A stretch of DNA of 64,000 nucleotides from JADJGC01 sp964617645 (GTDB taxonomy: Bacteria; Zixibacteria; MSB-5A5; CAIYYT01): assembly GCA_964617645.1 (NCBI GenBank), contig CAZTYE010000013.1:35941-99940 (forward strand), in the 5' to 3' direction. Positions 10,501-17,967 of the stretch are shown piece after piece (position 1 is the stretch's first letter; the number at the start of each line of letters is the position of its first letter). The position numbers and the translations under genes are program-made. Under the pieces are notes generated by a model. That model saw only the letters and a program-made list of their open reading frames with translations, was not told the origin of the DNA and did not search any database.

Positions 10501-10719
10501 CTAAATACGACGGATATACAAGGCTTGTGTCTCGGCTGTCATGAAGACGCCAAGAAGTCGCATTTTCATCCGATGGGCGATAGTGTCATTGATCCGCGCA
10601 CCAAGACGCCGGTGAACTGCGTCAGTTGCCACTCGGCACACTCATCCGACTGGCCATCGATGCTGGTTGCCGATAAAAACCGCAAGTTGTGTGTACTGTG
10701 CCACGACGTCAGCCACTAA
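7525..10719 (+). CDS. giant 42-haem c-type cytochrome
   Basis: The 1064-residue product has a signal peptide (about residues 1-29, ending SSAQA) and, by my count, 42 CxxCH motifs, one per 25 residues. They come mostly in pairs as repeats of the type 'HAPxxxGDCxxCHxPHxxxxxxLL...LCxxCHxD', the doubled-CxxCH pattern. Units of about 45-55 residues recur from residue 31 to the C-terminus (CVLCHDVSH). The His in CxxCHxPH and in 'HAP' can serve as distal ligands. The GTG at 7525 has CGGAGG just upstream. In an operon with a porin and other cytochromes, it is the likely periplasmic or trans-envelope electron wire or charge reservoir. Confidence 0.9.
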   Translation: MRHGRCFGIIAHIILGVGAFLAFSSSAQAVKTCYDCHQNLKAAFEAKKVVHKPVKDNDCESCHKRHGFANTLILVDNSSELCFTCHADLKEKFAVGTKHAPMEVGKCWDCHEPHAADKKGLLRNYEGVIDDPGSCLACHGKELESALDGTVPHPPFTKLDCAACHDPHNSEHAGLLKKDVSALCADCHDPKDKKTLAAHEGKAIAGLECAECHSGHSTNSAGLMSGNSHAPFSEGQCDVCHAPVTDPAAIQFTDGKKPGELCGECHSEQVDATALAIPHAAVEKVNCDACHQPHSSRHGKLLKENQANLCGECHDDLLTGDKMVAHAPAILGDCSGCHEVHGSNKEHLLAATDSSLCLGCHGEFAVKRDSAEVVHPAIADCNGCHAPHEGHTQAILRTSPEDACRKCHEPSGADRAAESVHPPYLRSDCSACHNSHFGDEAHLVKAGGNKLCVNCHPEIGNRTTLAVQHAPAQEDCQTCHRPHTAGSDFLLAAPEGELCGQCHDRADFNGNKTFVHTPVLKGDCSGCHNPHGSMKEHLVAGRAVRMYVNGIPISKTPALGDKIADLCFTCHDDLKEKFRQGVPHTPVESGDCQVCHDPHGGDVYGMLKDEPAKVCGTCHTIDADLATKHENYDLTAANCLDCHNPHTAPEKGLMRANLHPPFAEKSCDGCHERGADGKVVMAGPEAEVCGTCHEDLLGLASKKSQHGPFAAGECTACHSPHAGDDKKFLLRAGNDLCTNCHSDIHELVNQPVQHRPFADGACVDCHGPHATDNPVLTVKAKEGFCTSCHEDIKKELASGEVHAPTKTGDCTQCHLPHAGAAPMLLAKDKQALCSGCHDYTSVAVKTAHGGFDISGADCQNCHVAHATKRGVKGLLLPNAHEPFRSGTCDQCHAGQAPLPLVAETKELCLTCHDDFAKQLAQAVVHAPILSGDCTGCHGPHVGFGKSLQVREGFKACVTCHDSREFSGSVKHPVAFEDCGNCHDPHAAPNKGLLNTTDIQGLCLGCHEDAKKSHFHPMGDSVIDPRTKTPVNCVSCHSAHSSDWPSMLVADKNRKLCVLCHDVSH

Positions 10720-10738
10720 ATGGACTGAGGGAACTCTG

Positions 10739-11626
10739 ATGATCAGGCACCGACTCTATGCTCCGATTCTTGCCGCGACGATCTTGTTCACTGCCGCATA
10801 TGCGACGGCGTTGCAGCTCTACAAGAGCATCAAAGTACTCGACGGTGAGCGGCAATTGGTCAAGCCGACGCAGGTGGTTACGTCGCCCTCCGGCGCCCGC
10901 TATGCGGTTGTCGACCAGTTTGCCAACCGAATTTATGTCTTCGACATTCCCGATCAACTGGTCTGGGAAGTCGGCACGCTGACGCCGCTGGTGCTGCCGA
11001 CGTCGGCGTGTTTTGACGGCGAAGACGCATTATTGTTCGCGGTGCAAAATCGCAATCAGGTTTATCGAACCCGCAGCGACGAACCGGACAAGTACGACAG
11101 CGTAACGACAATCAAGGACGGCGGAATCCGCAATATCGACGCCATCCGCCGGACGCCGGAGAACCAATATATCGTGCTTGATCGCAAGAATGGACGAGTC
11201 GCGCAATTCGATCACAAGTGGCGATTCGTGCGCGTAGTCGCCGATCAGGGCCAGGGTCGAGGCAAGCTGTGGGCGCCGGTTGAAGTGGCGGTTTTGCTCG
11301 GCGGTGGTTTGGCAATTTCGGATGCCGCGAATATGCCGCTGCAGATATTCTCCAGCCAGGGGAAATTCCTCAACTCTGCCGGCTGGAATAATCCGACGCA
11401 AGACCGTCAATGGAAGGGCGGCGCTGTCACGGTGGGATTGGACGAAACGATTTGGGTTGCCGATATGAGTGCGCGCCGGTGGCGGCGTTTCGACCGCGCC
11501 GGAGTGGAAGTCAGCAGTGAGAGCTTCACCCTGCCGCCGATGCATCCGCTGAGCGCGGCATTCACCGCCGATGGCCGGTTAATCGTGGTGGATGAGTTAG
11601 GGTCGCTGCACATCTTCGAACCATAA
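10739..11626 (+). CDS. exported NHL-repeat beta-propeller protein
   Basis: The 295-residue product has a signal peptide (MIRHRLYAPILAATILFTAAYATA) followed by about five to six NHL/propeller-like repeats, e.g. 'PSGARYAVVDQFANRIYVFD' and 'ADGRLIVVDELGSLHIFEP' near the end. The ATG at 10739 is preceded by GAGGG. It starts 19 bases after the 42-haem gene and ends 14 bases before the next cytochrome. NHL proteins are common companions of multihaem conduit genes; a scaffold or maturation role is inferred. It resembles the last gene of the operon (16567) in fold. Confidence 0.78.
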   Translation: MIRHRLYAPILAATILFTAAYATALQLYKSIKVLDGERQLVKPTQVVTSPSGARYAVVDQFANRIYVFDIPDQLVWEVGTLTPLVLPTSACFDGEDALLFAVQNRNQVYRTRSDEPDKYDSVTTIKDGGIRNIDAIRRTPENQYIVLDRKNGRVAQFDHKWRFVRVVADQGQGRGKLWAPVEVAVLLGGGLAISDAANMPLQIFSSQGKFLNSAGWNNPTQDRQWKGGAVTVGLDETIWVADMSARRWRRFDRAGVEVSSESFTLPPMHPLSAAFTADGRLIVVDELGSLHIFEP

Positions 11627-11640
11627 TTACTGAGGATCTT

Positions 11641-12594
11641 GTGAAACGCATCGCGTCGTTGCTGATCGGAATCACTCTCTGGCCGCTCGTTAACGTGGTC
11701 GCGGGCGAATGGCACACCGAGGGCAACCTGCGCTGCGCGGATTGCCATCTATCGCATGCTTCGGGCGAAGAGATCGGCGCCTATGAGGGGCCCTACCTGA
11801 TCCTGCTCAAGAAAGACTCGATCAACGAATTGTGCCTGTCTTGCCACGACGGCAGCGATCTGGCCGCGCCAGATGTGCTGACGCCGGTTGAGATGTACGC
11901 CGCGACGAGCGCCGGCGAGAGCACTGCGGGGCATCTGCAACTTCCCAGCTATGATCACGCTGGCGGGCACAATCTGGGTCTGATCGCGCCGACGCCGCTG
12001 CAGTCCGCCGGCAGCGCCATAGAACTCAGTTGCATCAGTTGTCACGCGGCGCACGGCAATGCCAATTACCGCAATCTGTCGGAAGATCCGGCACGCATCG
12101 GCAGCAATCTTTCCGTTGTTGACGGCATTCAAGTGTTCACCGATCAGAAGCCGTCGCGGCCGCCAAATTCGGTGTCAACGATTGCGGCTTATCAGCGCGA
12201 CAATGTCGGTTACGTTTCCGGCCTCGACGAGTGGTGCACATCCTGTCACAATCAGTTGGAGAATAACGCACCGGCTTCAAGTCCTGCGCATTTTGCGGGT
12301 CACCCGTCCGGCGTGGCGCTCAATCAGTTTGTCAGCGAGTATCATGCGGATCCGCAACATTGGATCGGCGGAAGTGGCGAGGGATTTACGCTCGATGGGA
12401 TTAGCCGGTTGCCGATCCTGTCGCCGAGCGCGACGAGTTTCATCGCCGCCCGCACGCCGCAGACATCCGATCGCGTGAGTTGTATCAGTTGCCACCGCGG
12501 ACACGGCGGCGATCGGCGAAAGAATCTCCGGTGGCCGGCGGTTGAAGGCGGCGCCACCGCGATGGCCGGATGCCAACAGTGCCATAACAAGTAG
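11641..12594 (+). CDS. OmcS-like hexahaem c-type cytochrome
   Basis: The 317-residue product has a signal peptide and six CxxCH motifs: CADCHLSH, CLSCHDG, CISCHAAHG, CTSCHNQ, CISCHRGHG and CQQCHNK at the very C-terminus. Order and flanking residues resemble the OmcS family of extracellular hexahaem filament cytochromes: a first motif of CxxCHxxH type, a fifth of CxxCHxxHG type and a sixth at the end. The GTG start at 11641 has GAGGA just upstream. Its place between the NHL gene and the porin gene suggests it belongs to the trans-outer-membrane conduit; it could instead be a secreted terminal cytochrome. Confidence 0.82.
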   Translation: MKRIASLLIGITLWPLVNVVAGEWHTEGNLRCADCHLSHASGEEIGAYEGPYLILLKKDSINELCLSCHDGSDLAAPDVLTPVEMYAATSAGESTAGHLQLPSYDHAGGHNLGLIAPTPLQSAGSAIELSCISCHAAHGNANYRNLSEDPARIGSNLSVVDGIQVFTDQKPSRPPNSVSTIAAYQRDNVGYVSGLDEWCTSCHNQLENNAPASSPAHFAGHPSGVALNQFVSEYHADPQHWIGGSGEGFTLDGISRLPILSPSATSFIAARTPQTSDRVSCISCHRGHGGDRRKNLRWPAVEGGATAMAGCQQCHNK

Positions 12595-12601
12595 TGAGCA
12601 G

Positions 12602-13696
12602 ATGATGAGTCAGCGCACAACAGGTGTGAGTTTAGGAGTAGCGTCGCTGTTAATCGCGGGGGCAGCGTTGCTGCTCGCCGATGGCGGCCGGTTCCGCAAT
12701 TCACCACACGGCTCTGCCGAAAGCGGCGTGTGGCGAACCGGAGATTATCCTCGCGGAAGCTGCCTGCAATGTCATGGCGCGCACCAAGGAGGCACGCCGG
12801 AACCGTTCGGACTATTCCAGCCCAATAGCAATGAACTCTGCCTCGGCGCCTCGATGGGCGGCTGCCATGCCGATCAACCGAGCGGTGCGACGGCGGGCTA
12901 TCCGGCGCAAGAGACGGACCGGATGCCGATCGGATCGAGCGACGCCGGTTATTTCGAGTTCAATTCCGGCGGCACACGGATTCCCGGAGTCAGTAATCAT
13001 GTCCGCTGGCCGGGTCGTCAGGTTTGGAAGGATCTCGCGTATTCACCGCATAATACCGACCCCGATATGCCGCTTAAGGATTTCTTCGGCGACGGCGACT
13101 GCGGAAATTGCCACAACATACACGGTGGCGCGGGATCGCACGATTTACTTGATACGACCTACAGCAGCATCGTAGGTTCGCAATTCGGCGCGTGGCCGGA
13201 CAACTACGAATTGTGTTTCTCCTGCCACTCGCAATTCGGCCCGGTCGGGATGAACGAAAGCGGCAAACGCATTCGCGACTACTACGACCGCTCGATTAAT
13301 CCGAGCAACCGCGCGGGCCATGGTATCGGCGACGGCGGCGGATACGTGCCGTCCGGCGCGCGGCTGTCGTGCTCGGATTGCCACAATCCGCATGGATCGC
13401 GTGGGAGTCAAGCAGGGGGTCCGAACGCGTTCTTGCTCAGCGATCAGCGCCCGGGCTGGCACGGACTCACCGATATTCGCAACGACAACGCTCAGGTTCG
13501 CCGATTTTGCTTCGGTTGCCATGTATCCTCCGATAACCAAGCGGGGGGAACTATCCATGGACTCAATCTGGAGCGGCTTCCCGACGAAGTCGCGGCGCAT
13601 GAATTCATGGGCACGACACATTGCTACGACTGTCACGGACGCGACTATTCGACGTCGAACGGCTTCAATGTTCATAACCCAGCGGAGGGTGAATAA
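12602..13696 (+). CDS. multihaem c-type cytochrome with six CxxCH and one CX7CH motif
   Basis: The 364-residue product has a signal peptide or signal anchor near residues 8-28 and six CxxCH motifs: CLQCH, CGNCH, CFSCH, CSDCH, CFGCH and CYDCH. Between the first and second lies CLGASMGGCH, in which seven residues separate the cysteines before the His; it sits where a second haem would be expected. It starts 7 bases after the preceding cytochrome and its TAA overlaps the ATG of the porin gene by one base, so translation is coupled. A cytochrome paired with a barrel in this way is the usual layout of porin-cytochrome complexes. Confidence 0.82.
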   Translation: MMSQRTTGVSLGVASLLIAGAALLLADGGRFRNSPHGSAESGVWRTGDYPRGSCLQCHGAHQGGTPEPFGLFQPNSNELCLGASMGGCHADQPSGATAGYPAQETDRMPIGSSDAGYFEFNSGGTRIPGVSNHVRWPGRQVWKDLAYSPHNTDPDMPLKDFFGDGDCGNCHNIHGGAGSHDLLDTTYSSIVGSQFGAWPDNYELCFSCHSQFGPVGMNESGKRIRDYYDRSINPSNRAGHGIGDGGGYVPSGARLSCSDCHNPHGSRGSQAGGPNAFLLSDQRPGWHGLTDIRNDNAQVRRFCFGCHVSSDNQAGGTIHGLNLERLPDEVAAHEFMGTTHCYDCHGRDYSTSNGFNVHNPAEGE

Positions 13697-15396
13697 TGTT
13701 GCGGGTCGTATTGGTGCCGGCGCTTCTGACCATTCTGGCCTGCGACGTTGACGCCGATCGGCTGTACGGGAATCTCAATTTGCTGGGAGAGCACTCGCGA
13801 CAAGCCGGGGCCGTTGCTTTCAGCGACAACTCCTCGCAGGCAACGCTCACGCTTAACTACGAAGACGCTCTTTTCGTAAAAAACCGAATGCGGCTCGGAC
13901 TTCAGGTTTCGCGACGCGACTATCCGAATTCGCCGCAGCGGGACCTGAGGCCGATTTTTACGCTCGACCTCAAGAGCTACGGTTATGCACTGAATCTGAG
14001 CTACTCCCCGTACCGGCGGCTGACGACAGACGCGATCGGCGCGAGCACGTACTATTTGTATTCGCGTGATTGGCGCTCCAACCTGGCCCTCAACTACGAT
14101 CGCTACCCGCCCGTGAACATCACCTACAACCGGACGCGAAAATTCGACCGCCAGACCCAGCGCCGCTTCGATAGCTCCGGCGAGACGTTTTTGATCGACA
14201 CCCGCCACGCGGTCGGTGGCGTTGCGGTGCGCGGGTCTTATGGCCGGGTAACGAGCGAGAATTTTCTGATCGGCGGCTCGAATTCGGTTTCGGAAAACGT
14301 CGCGGCGGCAGCGACTCTAACCAAGAATTACGACGGCATCGGCTACCTGAACGCGCTCTATTCGTACTATGCCTCGGAGATCGACCGCCGGTCGTTGGCG
14401 GTGCGCAATCGCACGGAGTTTTCGGCGCACACGATCAACGCCCTGTTGTCTTCCGACCGGTTTTATGGACTGACCGCGACGACTACCTATTCCGGGCGCT
14501 GGGCGGAGTCACAAACGAGCACAATTCGCGCCCAAAACGACAATCACAACGCTACGGCGCAGTTGTCGTTCCTGCCCCTATCGTATTTATCGTTCGATGT
14601 CGCGAAATCGTACCAAACCACCGAAGAAGGCGGCCCGCGGCAAACGGTAGAATTCGTCAGCATCTCCGGCTCCGCATCGCGTTATCTGCGGCAAGGCGTC
14701 GACACGCGGTTGGGCGCCACCCGGACGTTTTTCCAGAAATCAAACAAGTCGCTGGAGAGCGGCGAGGGCGGTTCGGGAGCTTATAATTACGACAACATCT
14801 ATGCTTCAGTCGGACTGACGCCGCTGAATTATGTCCGTACCTATTTCGACGTCTCGGTAGCGCACGATTCAAAGCCGATCTTGAAAACCCAGCGGTATCA
14901 GGTCTTTCGTTCTTTGAATGCGCAGCTTCAACTCAGCCGCCGCATCGAGAGCCGCATCGGCTTTACCGCGGTTTATCAGGGCGCGAACTTGAATTTTGAC
15001 CAGAGTATCTCGCGAAACTACAACCTCGGGCTGACGTGGATTCCAACCGGCAATCTTAGCCTGAACGCAAACTACATTCGGACGGAAAGCGCGACCGACA
15101 TCGCGCTGAGCACCGATTCGTGGAACGGCTACGCGTCGTACTCATTCCGGCGCGCTTTCACGCTATTCGTCAACGGCGTTTGGCAGGAACAAAAGACGTC
15201 GGCGATATCGCCGGCGCTGCTACCGTCGGAAGTCAATCGCACTTCGCGGCCGCGGTCGATCAATAGCCAGATTCTGATTTACCTGACGCCGTCAATTACA
15301 CTCACCGGCGGATACTTGTACTCCCTGGTTGAAGTGCTGGGCGGATCGTACACCTTGATCGAGTCCTATCAGTTATCCTTGAATTTTCGGATTTAG
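13696..15396 (+). CDS. outer-membrane beta-barrel, probable porin of a porin-cytochrome conduit
   Basis: The 566-residue product has a signal peptide and then alternating amphipathic beta-strands with aromatic girdles throughout (e.g. 'TLTLNYEDALFVKNRMRLGLQVSRRDY'; bases about 13843-13923). It ends in a strand finishing LNFRI, close to the aromatic C-terminal signal of barrels. It has no CxxCH motif. Length and context fit an MtrB/OmbB-like sheath that lets cytochromes cross the outer membrane, although it is smaller than MtrB and I see no clear family motif. GGAGGG lies before the ATG, which overlaps the preceding stop (TAATG). Confidence 0.8.
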   Translation: MLRVVLVPALLTILACDVDADRLYGNLNLLGEHSRQAGAVAFSDNSSQATLTLNYEDALFVKNRMRLGLQVSRRDYPNSPQRDLRPIFTLDLKSYGYALNLSYSPYRRLTTDAIGASTYYLYSRDWRSNLALNYDRYPPVNITYNRTRKFDRQTQRRFDSSGETFLIDTRHAVGGVAVRGSYGRVTSENFLIGGSNSVSENVAAAATLTKNYDGIGYLNALYSYYASEIDRRSLAVRNRTEFSAHTINALLSSDRFYGLTATTTYSGRWAESQTSTIRAQNDNHNATAQLSFLPLSYLSFDVAKSYQTTEEGGPRQTVEFVSISGSASRYLRQGVDTRLGATRTFFQKSNKSLESGEGGSGAYNYDNIYASVGLTPLNYVRTYFDVSVAHDSKPILKTQRYQVFRSLNAQLQLSRRIESRIGFTAVYQGANLNFDQSISRNYNLGLTWIPTGNLSLNANYIRTESATDIALSTDSWNGYASYSFRRAFTLFVNGVWQEQKTSAISPALLPSEVNRTSRPRSINSQILIYLTPSITLTGGYLYSLVEVLGGSYTLIESYQLSLNFRI

Positions 15397-15411
15397 CAAC
15401 GGATAAGAGTT

Positions 15412-15996
15412 ATGAAATCACTGACCCGAATCACACTGCTTTTGACTTTGCTGCCGCTGCTGTCTTGCGGCAGTTATCGGGCGTACACCAATCCCGAAGC
15501 CGACTTTGGGTTCTACGAGCGCGTCGGTGTCATCCCCTTCGCCAATCTTACCAACGACCGCAATGCGTCGGAGAAGGTGACTTCGGCGTTCGTGATCGAG
15601 CTCCTCATCGGGGACGCGCTGGAAGTGGCGCCGATGGGCGACGTCTACAAGGCGGCGCGCGCGGTACTTAAAGACGAAAAGACGAATCTGCCCGATCAGT
15701 TGACGGGCGAGGAAGCGCGCGCCCTCGGCGAAGCGGCGCAAGTCCAGGCGCTCTTTGTCGGCGCGGTCCGCGATTACGGCATGGTGCGCTCGGGACAAGA
15801 GGAGTTTCCGCTGGTGTCGGTCAGCGTGCGCTTGATCGACTGCGGCACCGGCAAGGTGGTTTGGACGCACGAAGTGACGCGCAAGGGTGGGCCGAAATTC
15901 CCGATCTTCTCGTTCGGCGAGACGCATACGCTCGGTGACATGACCGCCAAGGTTTGCCGCGAGGTGGCACGAGATTTCCTCGGTAAGGTGCGATAG
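15412..15996 (+). CDS. GNA1162/CsgG-like outer-membrane lipoprotein 1
   Basis: The 194-residue product has a lipobox (LLSCG, Cys about residue 20) after a short signal peptide. It then shows the CsgG/GNA1162/LpoB-type alpha-beta core: 'VGVIPFANLTNDRNASEKVTSAF' (bases 15523-15591), a middle 'ALGEAAQVQALFVGAVRDYG' strand-helix and a 'VSVRLIDCGTGKVVWTHE' strand. Such lipoproteins sit at the inner face of the outer membrane; CsgG itself is the curli secretion channel but is longer (about 277 residues). It lies 15 bases after the porin gene. A role in assembling or exporting the conduit or filaments is inferred from context. Confidence 0.72.
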   Translation: MKSLTRITLLLTLLPLLSCGSYRAYTNPEADFGFYERVGVIPFANLTNDRNASEKVTSAFVIELLIGDALEVAPMGDVYKAARAVLKDEKTNLPDQLTGEEARALGEAAQVQALFVGAVRDYGMVRSGQEEFPLVSVSVRLIDCGTGKVVWTHEVTRKGGPKFPIFSFGETHTLGDMTAKVCREVARDFLGKVR

Positions 15997-15998
15997 CC

Positions 15999-16583
15999 AT
16001 GCGTTCGGCGGCGATTTTTGTTGTGGTAGCGGTTGTGGCGCTCGCGATGTTGGCCTGCAGCCCGGGAATGGTCAGCAAGCGCTCGGCACGAATCGAGCTG
16101 CCGCAGAAGCCCCGCGTGGCGGTGCTTCCCTTCGAGAATTATTCCGGTGAGGAAGGCGCCGCGACGCGCATTACGGATTACTTCGTTACGCTGATGACGG
16201 CCAGCCCGGACTTTGAACTGATCGAATTCGGCAGTTCATACGAGGCGATGCGCCGACTGCGGATCCGCTCATCGAATTCGATGTCGAGCGAGCAAATCGA
16301 CAGCCTGGCGGCGATTCTGGGCGCCGACGTGCTGTTTTCAGGCACGGTGGTAGAATACAATACTGTCGACAACTCGTATCTCGGCAAAGTCCCGCGCGTG
16401 GCGTTCAACGCACGTGCCCTGGCGACGCGCGAACGGCGCACAGTTTGGTCGGCGGCGGTTAGCGGCCGCGGCGACAAAGGCGAGTTTCTTTTCGGAATTG
16501 GCGTAATTCGATCCGCGGAGAAGCTGTCGGAAAAGCTGGTTGAAGCGGCGGTAAGAGAGTTCGCGGATGAAATTCGCAATTGA
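15999..16583 (+). CDS. GNA1162/CsgG-like outer-membrane lipoprotein 2
   Basis: This second 194-residue lipoprotein (lipobox MLACS) has the same fold signature: 'VAVLPFENYSGEEGAATRITDYF', 'LAAILGADVLFSGTVVEYN' and a 'VWSAAVSG' strand. It starts only 2 bases after the first one, and its end overlaps the following NHL gene by 17 bases. The pair is diverged in sequence but clearly paralogous in layout, which suggests a hetero-oligomer. Function is inferred from context only. Confidence 0.72.
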   Translation: MRSAAIFVVVAVVALAMLACSPGMVSKRSARIELPQKPRVAVLPFENYSGEEGAATRITDYFVTLMTASPDFELIEFGSSYEAMRRLRIRSSNSMSSEQIDSLAAILGADVLFSGTVVEYNTVDNSYLGKVPRVAFNARALATRERRTVWSAAVSGRGDKGEFLFGIGVIRSAEKLSEKLVEAAVREFADEIRN

Positions 16584-17547
16584 TCGCCGGCTGCTACTGC
16601 TCGCTATTCTGGTGGGAGTTACTCTCAGCAGTGTCGCGGTCCTTGCCGAACACCCGGCGCAGCGGATTTCGATAGCCGCGATCGGCGATCAAGACGCCAC
16701 CGGCAAACAATTGCGCTCGCCGGTGTCGATTCACTTTGATCGCTACGGCAACGAGGTGTTTGTCGTCGACCCGGGCGGAAAAAAGGTGGTGATCTTCGAC
16801 CCCGACCTCAACCCCCGCTTCGAGTTCCAGCATCGGGTGCCGTCGCTTCAGGGCGGACAACTCGAGCCGGGAGAACCCAAGCGTCTCGTGACCAATCGGC
16901 ACGGCGAGATTCTCCTGATCGATAATGTCGCGGATTTCATCGACATCCTTGACTTCCGCGGCAGACCCGTTGATCGCATTTATCCCAATCGGCTCCTGGG
17001 CGACACGACGCTCAAAATTCGGGCAGACCTGATCGCTACGGATGAACGGGACAATGTTTATGTATCGATCGACGGAGACCTTCAGGCGGTGCTGGTGCTT
17101 GACGGCAATTTGCGGCTCAAGCGCCGCTTCGGGCAGAAAGGCGACCGGCCGGAAGACTTCAATACAGTAGTTGGGCTTTACGCCAGCGAGGGCAAAATCT
17201 ACATCGCCGATGTATATGGCGAACCGGCAATTAAGGTCTACGACACCCTCGGTACTTACCTGTTTGGGTTTGCCCGCCATGAGATCGACCCCGGTGATCT
17301 TTCGATGGCGCAAGGCATTGCGGTGCACCGCGACACAGCCGGAATCCAGACGATTTGGGTCACCGATGCTCTGCGGCAAGTCATAAAAGTCTACTCAGAC
17401 AGTGGAGTTTACATCGCGACCGTCGGTGGCTTTGGCGAAAAGCCAGGAGAGTTTATGTATCCTTCCGGAATCGCGGTGTCGGAGACCGGCTCGTTCTATA
17501 TTGTGGAGCGTGGATCGGCCCGAATTCAGCGTTTCGACTACCGCTAA
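16567..17547 (+). CDS. exported NHL-repeat protein, last gene of the conduit operon
   Basis: The 326-residue product has a signal peptide (ending AVLAEH) and six NHL-type blades, e.g. 'SPVSIHFDRYGNEVFVVD', 'DERDNVYVSIDGDLQAVLVLD' and the textbook C-terminal blade 'PGEFMYPSGIAVSETGSFYIVE'. It overlaps the preceding lipoprotein gene by 17 bases. The NHL fold binds proteins; a scaffold role for the cytochrome-porin complex is inferred. A weak inverted repeat (TAAGTTA 17545-17551 and TAACTTA 17559-17565) lies over its stop. Confidence 0.8.
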   Translation: MKFAIDRRLLLLAILVGVTLSSVAVLAEHPAQRISIAAIGDQDATGKQLRSPVSIHFDRYGNEVFVVDPGGKKVVIFDPDLNPRFEFQHRVPSLQGGQLEPGEPKRLVTNRHGEILLIDNVADFIDILDFRGRPVDRIYPNRLLGDTTLKIRADLIATDERDNVYVSIDGDLQAVLVLDGNLRLKRRFGQKGDRPEDFNTVVGLYASEGKIYIADVYGEPAIKVYDTLGTYLFGFARHEIDPGDLSMAQGIAVHRDTAGIQTIWVTDALRQVIKVYSDSGVYIATVGGFGEKPGEFMYPSGIAVSETGSFYIVERGSARIQRFDYR

Positions 17548-17619
17548 GTTAATGCCACTAACTTACTAAGCATTGCACGAAAATTGACCGCGAAAATCGA
17601 TTTGGTACGAAGAATTTCC

Positions 17620-17655
17620 TTGACAAACAATACGAGATTGCTATCTTTTTCACAA
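17620..17655 (+). promoter_or_regulatory. promoter of the OmcS-like cytochrome unit
   Basis: TTGACA (17620-17625) and TATCTTT (17642-17648) are spaced as in the FCB-type TTG-N19-TAnnTTT promoter. The surrounding string CCTTGACAA...TTG.TA.CTTTTTCACAA is shared with the operon promoter at 6908, so the two units are probably switched on together. The predicted start of transcription is about 310 bases before the cytochrome ATG. Confidence 0.6.
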
Positions 17656-17967
17656 ACTTTTGAAGCGCTGAAAGCCTTCATATAAGGAACGAGCCGAATG
17701 CACCTGCGAAGAGCCAAATCGACAAACAGGATTTGTGAAGTTTTTCACAATCACGACAGTCTTTGGGGACAATCGGCCGAGTTAAAGATCGCCAGAACTC
17801 AGCCTCTATTTACATCTGATCAAAGTCAAATTAGCTCGAATGAACAATTGATGAAAGGAGTGATGCCAGATCACCGACGCGGATCGCGAGAATCTGCGAT
17901 CACAAAAGACGGGCTGAACGTTCACAAGTACTTTCACCTTAATTCAACCACTAAGGTAGGTTCTACA
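17656..17967 (+). other. long leader of the OmcS-like gene
   Basis: About 310 bases lie between the predicted promoter and the ATG at 17968. The leader stays open in the cytochrome frame from an ATG at 17698, which is preceded by AAGGA, and a second in-frame ATG at 17862 follows AAAGGAG. The encoded 90 residues are polar and precede a complete signal peptide, so I treat them as untranslated or as a leader peptide. It contains the palindrome at 17733, a weak FNR-like half-match (CTGAT-CAAA-GTCAA, 17816-17829) and a small hairpin (GATCGC 17882-17887 with GCGATC 17896-17901). I find no c-di-GMP (GEMM) riboswitch consensus. Confidence 0.5.
17733..17750. promoter_or_regulatory. perfect Crp/Fnr-family palindrome
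   Basis: TTGTGAA-GTTT-TTCACAA is a perfect inverted repeat and contains the exact CRP core TGTGA-N6-TCACA (17734-17749). It lies about 80 bases downstream of the predicted promoter of the OmcS-like gene, so it may act as a roadblock operator or belong to a second promoter inside the leader. Confidence 0.6.

Noticed and set aside
17698..17967. N-terminal extension of 90 codons to the OmcS-like cytochrome
   Set aside because: A full signal peptide and ribosome site at 17968 make an internal signal after 90 polar residues unlikely; kept only as a leader.
17656..17967. GEMM (cyclic dinucleotide) riboswitch upstream of the OmcS-like gene
   Set aside because: Such switches control cytochromes in Geobacter, but I could not find the conserved GEMM sequence blocks; a covariance-model search would settle it.
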